From: Hyposmocoma kahamanoa
Lineage: Eukaryota; Arthropoda; Insecta; Lepidoptera; Cosmopterigidae
Assembly (NCBI RefSeq): GCF_003589595.1
Contig: NW_020656077.1
Location: forward strand, 9,695,035-9,759,034
Reading direction: 5' to 3'
DNA: 64,000 nt
Part shown: positions 10,201 through 19,200 of the stretch, piece after piece
Position numbering within the stretch: the first letter of the stretch is position 1
Layout: the number at the start of each line of letters is the position of its first letter
Made by a program: the position numbers and the translations under genes
Notes under the pieces: model-generated
What the model was told of the DNA's origin: nothing
Database searches by the model: none
Seen by the model: the letters and a program-made list of their open reading frames with translations, nothing else

Positions 10201-13200
10201 CAAACCCAAGTTGAACTGGTCGATTTGAAGTGAATAAATTGTTTCGAATTTGGGCCAATCGGAGAGCAGTTGTCACCATAATGATTTGGCAGAATAGTTT
10301 TCAAACAAATTAATTGACGTTTCGTCTCTATTTCTGTTCGTGTAATCGATTATTAAAAATAATCTTCGATGATCCCTGTGCAAGTATGACCTTGTAACGA
10401 CGTGCGCTAATTTACGTATTTCATAGACTATTTTTATAAGCTTCGCTTTTAAACGAATGGCCATTGACTTACAATTATATGGACGTCGGGTCCGCGCTAA
10501 AAAGTGTCCGCACTTGTAAGGCGCTAAAATCGTATACAGAGCGCCAAACTCCGCTTTAGTCTTCATTTGTTCGACTGACAGCGCGATACTGCGATGACAT
10601 TACAATTTAAATTTCGAATAGGTTGACTTGGGACATTTTTTTCGTGGGTTTTGTATTAGACCCGTCGTCCATCTATTTAATGGTAAGTAATGGTAAGATA
10701 AGTCAATGCGAATAGCATATAAATTGAATGTGACATTTAAAAAAAAATAATTGTATATTGGCGTAATCAGTAAAAGAAGGCCGATCTGTCACTGTATTTA
10801 TTTTTCTAGTTGGATAAAGTATGAAATTACTGCAAGAAAAAGTAGTTCCCTTTTATTTAATTTTTTTAAATATTATTTTCTCTTTAAATTTTATTGAATG
10901 TAAGAATGTTTCACCACCACGTTATTCAATTCGTTTTTGGGAAATTGTTCCACTAGTTTGTTATAATTATCATAAAGTAAATATGTAACCATAAAGGAAA
11001 AGATTCACCTTCATCTGGCTGGATTCGAACCAACGTCTCCTAGCAAACTGTGCCAGACGCTATGCCAAATAAGCCACAGAACGGACCCCACGAATTTTTC
11101 CATTTGTCTGTTGCAGATCAATGTTTTGGTTTTTTTATTATTTTCTGTTTTGGGTTTTTGTCACAAGTGCCCTTTCGACTAACGGCGGCAGTGATTTTTT
11201 GTTTTTTTTTTCTTTAATAAGTGCGCATTTGACCTCCATCTCACCTGATGGAAAGTGACCATAAGATCGACGATGTAGCACGCACACCTAAATAATGCCT
11301 ATTCACTCTCGACTTAAAAAGGTCCAAGTTGTAGCGTTCGGAAACAAACCGCAGGTAGGAAATTTCACACCCTAGCCATATAAATGTGTAGTATAGTATT
11401 CTATAGTAGTATAGTTCCTTGCCTATCCCGGATCACAATTTGAAGTCGTATCGTTCAGGTGGTGCGCCTGATCAACCAGCTGGTCAAGCGACGCGGCGCG
11501 AATCTCCCGCCTCGAGCTCTCAGCTGCCTCCTGGCACTGCGCATACGCGACATCGATCTTGACGAGGAGAAGGACCTCAAGAGGAAGCAAGCGCACGACC
11601 AAAAGCGAAAGAAACGCATCGTTAATCTCTCCAAGAAGGAGAAAAAGGTAACTTTTTCATCTATTATATTACCTATGAAGTTTTTGAAAACGAAAAGTCT
11701 AGATTTTATTATCATTATACTTATGCTAATTTTTGCCCGTGATACCATGTCAATCGATCTTGTACACACTGTTAAACAGATAAGTTTACACCGGAGGAGG
11801 CAATCAAGAGACAAGCAAAACCGTGATGTGTTGAAATTTATAGCTTTGATATGGAGTTTTTAGGTCTTAGAACGATGAACTTGATGAGGTCAGTACCTGC
11901 CCTGCTAATCCCTAGGACAACGTAGTATAGTTTTTATGTTTATATTTAGTCATATGCAATATAATATAAAACCTAGTAGCCTAAAACCAAATTGAGGTCT
12001 CTCTGGTTAAGTAAATGTTATTACAATGTGGGAGACTTCATGAACTCTCCTATAAGCTGAAAGAGTCCACTTTCAGATAAGTAATTTTAAGTGTATGTAA
12101 TACTATGATCTAAAGTTTATTAATAATAATTTTAAGATCCTATATGTATTAGTTCCTAAATGTTATTATTATTATTTTTTGCTATCATTTTTATTTTTAC
12201 AATTTTAATATTACGTTTAAAAATAATTAATTGCTGCACCCCAAAGGGGTATGTATGTACTTATTACCTATGTAATTTTTGTACCTACATTATTTGCAAA
12301 TAAATAAATAAATAAATAACAATATAATAAACTAATCTACACATATTGCACTTGTCGGCGATGTGTGACGCAATCTGGTATCAGGTAACCAGCTGCGGAA
12401 TCGCTGATATATGACACCCTTCGGCCAAAACTCCTCCCTCATGATGGTAGACAGATGTTCGGTCGGTACTCTGCACCGAATTTATAACCAGAAATAGAGA
12501 CGAAATAAGGGCCATCCATCCCTGGCAACTAATGAGTTGCCAAATTAAAAAATGATGAGGCAAATTGGCCTTATATCACTTTTAAGTATCAATTCTCGTA
12601 TGCGCTGAAATCACAAATTAGAAAGCTGAAATAGTACAGCGCCAACAACTGACCTGTGTGTACTTCTCCGTATATTCCAAAAATATTCTGTATTTATTGT
12701 AATAAAGATAATATATCTTACAATGGAGGGCTGTTCGATTCGGCGGTGTAGGAAAAACAGCAAAACAGCTAATTGCAAAACAAATGGAATCGCATTTTAT
12801 CGGTAATTAAATATTAAATATGTAATTTTTAAATTTTCGTCAATTATAGCAAAGCTCAAGTTAAACTGGTCGTTTTGAAATGAAACTATAACGACACCCG
12901 TCAGTTATTTCAAATTCTGGCTGGCCTATCGGAGCGCAGTTGTCACCGTAATGATTTGGCAGAATAGTTTTCAAACAAATTAAATGAAATTTCGTTTCTG
13001 TTTCTGGTTGATCTCGATGTGTACTCTCACCACGAACGCGTTAAAATTCACATTATGGTGGGACCTCTCGACTCTCAAGTTGTATTTAGGTTTAGCCTGA
13101 TGTACTTCACTATCTACTTTTTGTACTAGGCAACTAGACTTGTATATATAGCTTAATCAAATCTGGGTCTGTCCGACATGTATCCGAAATATACTGCCAA

Positions 13201-16200
13201 ATGAGGAGTTAGTAGCAGTAGGGCTCCTATTTCCGCAGCGAAGCAGTAATGTCATCATTACTGTGCTCCGGTTTTGAAGGGTAAGGGTGCTGGTGAAATT
13301 ACAGGCACATGGGACTTGTCAACTTATGTCTGAGGGTGACGGGCGCAGTGGCAGCGCCCCTAAGATCTTTGCAATTTATGGCTCTGAGTGGTAATGTAGC
13401 TGTTATGGACAGGCGTGTAGCTAGTTGGTCGAGTATTACTTATTTGATAGTAATTGTTTCGGACGAATGTCGGACGAGACCCCCCCTAGACCTAGACCCC
13501 CCTGCATAACGTTCGTTCCTACAGCGAGCCAAGAAGTTGAAAGAAGTGGAACGCGAACTGCTCGAGACGCAAGCGCAAGAGAGCGAGCTAGCGCGGCGGA
13601 AGCAGATGACCGAGGTCACAAAAACCGTCTTCCACATCTACTTCCGGCTGCTGAAGACCGCGCCGCGCTCAAAGTTGTTGGCTGTAGCACTCGAAGGCAT
13701 CGCCAAGTACGTCACCTTTCTTATTTGTTAATATTTTTATTAACCAAAAGGAAAAATTTAATAAAACTTAGTTTTAATTTTATAAAACAGCGGGTTCGAA
13801 AAACCCAGTAACATTAATTATATATAATAATAATAATAACTCACACACTCATAGTCCCGCACTAGGGGAACCCTGTATCGCGGGTGCCATTGATTCACAC
13901 ATTAACAACCACAAATTACACCTAAACTGATGAGAGAAATGAATGTAGGCCGTACAAATGTTTCTCTCGGCATCTGGAGAAACATTTGTACGGCCCGGTA
14001 CCTGGGACCTCTGCGTGGCAATCCAGTATGGTAACCGCTTGGTCACTTACTGAGGCAGTTAATTTAACTAAATTACAATAACTTCATCATCAACCCATTT
14101 ATACGTCCCACTGCTGGGCACGGGTCTCCTTTCAGACGAGGGTTTTAGGCCATAGTCCGCCACACTGGCCCAATGCGGGTTGGGGACTTCACACTTTTCC
14201 GAGGGTTGAACCTTGAGGGGTGAACCTTCTTCGACGTACAGGTTTAATCACGATGTTTTCCTTCGCCGAAAAGCTCATGGTAAATTTCAAATTAAATTGC
14301 GCACATAAATTCCGAGAAACTCAGAGGTGCCCGGATTCGAACCCACGACCCTCTACTTGAGAGGCAGTAGGTCAAACCATTAGGCTACCACGGCTTTTTT
14401 TTATAATAACGTGGTGGTGGTAAATTATAATAACTAAAGAATAACGTGGACATTCCCTTCTATAAATCCCGAGACTTCTCAGAACTGATTTATTTGAATA
14501 TGTGTATTATTTATTGACATTTGTGTACATCGGCGACAAATTATTATTTCATTTCGGAGGTTCTATTTGAGCATTTGCTATAAATTATTGTCTAAAAAAA
14601 AATATTGTAGTTGTGTTTCTATACGTAATAAACATGAGACAACCTGAATTATGGAATGACAAACAGGAAATAAGAAATTTTATACACACTAATGACTTAA
14701 TTGCAATGTCTATACTAAGAATACGTTCATCAGTACATAATTACTCGTATTGTATGTTTGGATCATCGACCAGAAATGTCATTTATTGATGACAAATGCG
14801 CTCCAATTGGCCAGCCCGAATTCGAAACAATTCACTATTTTAACTTGAGCTTTGTTATAATTGACGAAAATTGAAAAATTACATATTTAATTACCGAGTT
14901 TGTTTTGTAATTAGATGTTTTGCTGTTTTTCTCACACCACCATTGTTAATTATATTTATTACAATAAATACAGAATATTTTTGGAATATACGGAGACGTA
15001 CACACAGGTCAGTTGTTGGGGCTCTACTATTTCAGTTTTCTAATTTGTTATTTCAGCGCAAATGAGAGTTGGTATTTAAAAGTGATATAAGGCCAATTTG
15101 CCAGATGAGTTGCCAGGGATGGATGGCACTTATTTCGTCTCTATTCTGGTTATATATTCGATGATTTGGATGCTATTTTCGTGTCTTCAAAAATTAGGTA
15201 TTGGTCATATATGATTACTATAATACATATAAAATGAATTTGGCTAATTAAGGCTATCAGCGCAAAATTGGTGTGATCCACATAAATTTGTTTTTTCTGC
15301 AATTTTTAAATAATACTAAAATACATAATTATTTATATTTGGATACTACTTGCATGCATAAAAAATAATTATCTTCATATGTACGAGCATATTATTATGC
15401 CAAATCTTAAATTCATCATCAAAAAAACATCATGTGGAACGAGAACGTGTTTGTTGTGCAGGTTCACGCACGTGATCAACCTGGAGTACTACTCGGACTT
15501 GGTATCGATCCTGGGACGTCTACTTACTGACGATGCGGTGGGCGGGCGAGAACGGCTGCTGATCGTGCGCGCTGTGCTGGCCGTGCTGGCCGGCGCCGGC
15601 GACGCTCTCAACGTCGACCCGGCCGGATTCCACGCGTACCTTTATGCCCACGCGCTGGACGCACATGCTGGTAAGTTACTTTTTTTATTAAATGGACTTG
15701 CTCTTGACCGCTATCTAGCTCTGGAGCAAATATAGGATATACGATGGAACAAGTCAGAATCAAAGTATTTACTGCTTCCACGTGTTACACAGAACTTAAA
15801 ATTTAAATATTACCAACATGACCCTGTTAGGGCGCCACAATTAAATGAATAATAAATTAAAAATAAACAATAAGAACGTAAAACTAATAAATAAAAAAAC
15901 TAGCACTAGCAATTGTCTAGGTATTGATTATTCTTCATATTCTCCAAATTATATTCATTGTTCTTCAAAAACCTCTTGTAATAACATTTTTTTATCAGAT
16001 GTGCTTTAATCGTTTTGGTAAACAAATTAGTCTGTGATTGGCAAGAAATTACCTTTGGGATTCCATTGAAGATTTTTATTGCCATTACAAAGATGTTAAC
16101 TGTCGCACCTTAAAAATACCCGGGTCGTATGAGTTCGGAAACATAGTCGCAGGCAGGGAGCTCCATACCTGGGCTATGCGCATAATAAAAGATGATGAAA

Positions 16201-19200
16201 AGCGCTTAGTACGCCAAATAATTATGATATCTCGCCGTACGTCTGGATGTCCGATGGTAAAAGGGGGCGGGCGGGATGAGATGATGGAGCTCATGGGCAC
16301 ACTCACCGAAATATATTCTGTATAGTCTGTTTCAATCCATTTTGTACGAAAAGTAAACAAACCTATTTGGTTAAAATTCTAAAGCAATCACTTAATAAAT
16401 CGAGTAAGTAACACTTTCACGGATATTTCTAAGATTTCGACTTGATATATCATCACTTTTTCCAACAATATTCAGTTGAACAGCGTCGTAAAATCGTATT
16501 TGAAAAATGGTAGTCCAAAAGTGAGGTTATTATTCATCTATACTTCTATGTTTTGCCTATGGTTGCGTATTGCTGTTCGAAAAAAACATTCGGAATTTTT
16601 TTGTTTGGTACGTTTAGTAATCGATTATTACATCGAACATTTCAGTCGCAATCGAACGAGTATCTAAGTGTAAGGATTTGAAAGTGTAAAAGGCGCCAAA
16701 GTTAAGGATTACTTTCGTTGAATAGCGATATTAAGTCGATAACACCTTGCTTTTGTAATTTTTTGACTTTATTGAATGTCACGATGGTTTTCAATTATTT
16801 TTATGTGAAATTACTCCACTAGTTTGTTATAATTATTAATGCAAATATCGAACACAGAAAAAATTCCATTCGGCTGTATTCGAACCAGCGTCTTTCAGCA
16901 AACCGTGTCAGACCTTGTTTTCTATTTATCAATACAATTTTAGAATTGGTTCTGTCACAAAAATATGAGAAAACCTTTATTTCCCTGTCAAAACTTTTGT
17001 AGCCAGGTCAACGAAAAGTTGAAATACGCCTACCCTTAAGGAAACATGCCCGGGTTTCTCTTTATTTAAAAATAAAGGGACAATAATATTTCAAATCAAT
17101 GGTATATTTCCACCAAAATTCTATAAATCGATAACAAAGAACATAGAAATAGATAGATAGATAGAATACGTTTATTGACTTCCCACAAGTGCCAACAATA
17201 ATATGAAACAACAAGTAAAAAAAGTATAAAATCAAATAAATGTACATAATAAACAACATATATCCGCTAATTAATTAAAAGCAAGTTGTGAGTGCTGCAG
17301 CAAGTCAAACTCAGAAACTCAGCCATTGCCGACCATAGAATACCACTTGCAGCTATGTAAATAGCATTGTGGCAGCCACAAAAGCAGTTTCAACGGTATA
17401 AGCTAGTCTTTTCTACCTACTTGCTCCTCAATTAAATGGAATACCCATACTGTTAAACCAGAAACGTAAACACGAGCTTTGTGGTACCTCCGAATTTGAC
17501 TTATCAAACTTGACCTTGTTCCAGGCGCAACACATGAAGATGCAAAGATAATACTAGAAGCAGTGTCTCAGCTGACGCACCGCGCTAGACGCGTGTCGCC
17601 GGCGGTACTGCAGGCGTTCGCCAAGCGGCTCGCCACCCTGGCGCTGCAGCTGCACCACAACGGGGCCCTCGGCTGCCTCGCGCTATTGCATCAGCTTGCA
17701 CAGGTCCGCACACCCTACATGATTCTCCCTACAAACACGTCCCACTCCATCATTCCCCTACTAATGAGAACGTACTAAAACAATCACACCCACAGAACAA
17801 TAAGTACTGTAGGAGTGCTTAGTTTGCGTAACACGTGCGCCAACAGTGCGCAAAGTTCAGCAAACTTGAGGCGAGGTAATTTTTGCTTTGTACGTTATGG
17901 TCCTGTCAATTAACTCGCGCAAAACCTCGAAAATCCTAGAAAAATGCCTTATTTTCGCTACTTTAAGAGTTTAAAAATAATAGTCGCACAAAAAAATTAA
18001 TGATTGTCAATTATTTCATTTAATTTTAATCAATGTTCAATTTTCTGTTTATCGTTTTGTTACGAGAAACGAAAGTGAACTTTACTCCGCTGCAATATGG
18101 TAGCTTTTAACATTAATGCCGTTATTTTCGCTGTTTCTTGACAGCAGTACTTCAGGGTGGCACTGCAACTGCTATGGACAGGCGTGTCGCTTACCACCAG
18201 GCGCACGACTTGTTCGTCCCGTCACTTAGTATTACGAATTTTAAGAACTTGAGAAGTCCCATCTGCCTGTAATTTCACCAGCACCCCAACCCTGCATAAC
18301 AGGAACGCATGGACACAGGAATGCAGCATGACTGAACTTTGTGAAGTTAGGATCTATGGCATCCATGATGATTTCCTGTTTGCCACGAAAAAAATCCAGT
18401 TGTTACAATCGTTGTCTAAAGTGCTTCGGTTCTACAGCACAGTAAACACGTCTCACAAATGCTGGAGACCGATATGGACGTGGGCTCGGGCCGTTTCGAC
18501 CCGACATCGCCGTCGCCGGAGCACTGCAATGCGCACGCGGCTTCCTTGCACGAGCTCACCGCCCTCGCGACACACTACCACCCCACCGTGCGCGAGGTCG
18601 CCCAGTCTCTCATGGAACGACGACCGCTCACTCAACTTGGCAAGCTGTAAGTAATATTAATTTTCACTTCTCTATGCTCTAGTCATTGACCTACCAACAA
18701 ATGGACATCGGGTCTAATACAAAAACCACGAAAAAAATGTCCGAGGTTAACCTATACAAACGTAGTGACATGTAACGAAATATAAAAAACTAAAACATTT
18801 AATTTAAATTTTAAGGTTTGTTTGAAACAACAAATATACGCGATTTAAATCCGGAAAAATAGTTTCATTTCCTATGTGTAACAATCGCGAAAACCTAAGA
18901 ACTCGATATTTAATTTAAATTGTAACGCCATTGCATTACTGCCTAAATTTGCTTCCAACAATTTAAGGGCTCAAAAACACCATATTCAGCTTCTACTGGA
19001 AATTACTTGAACACAAGAGTAATGGAGTAGCCTTTCTCGTAAATATTAATTAGTTTTTATATATTTTATTATGTTGAATTTTGTACAAAATCACTTGAAG
19101 ATAAAGAGTTAGGCGGATACATACAAATATTACTACAAATGTTAAAATAAGCGAGTACTATAAGAAATGTACCGATATTTCAACTAAACGTAAACACAAA

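Noticed and set aside
16038..16325. Plus-strand 95-codon frame
   Set aside because: The minus strand of the same stretch encodes a recognisable LINE C-terminus.
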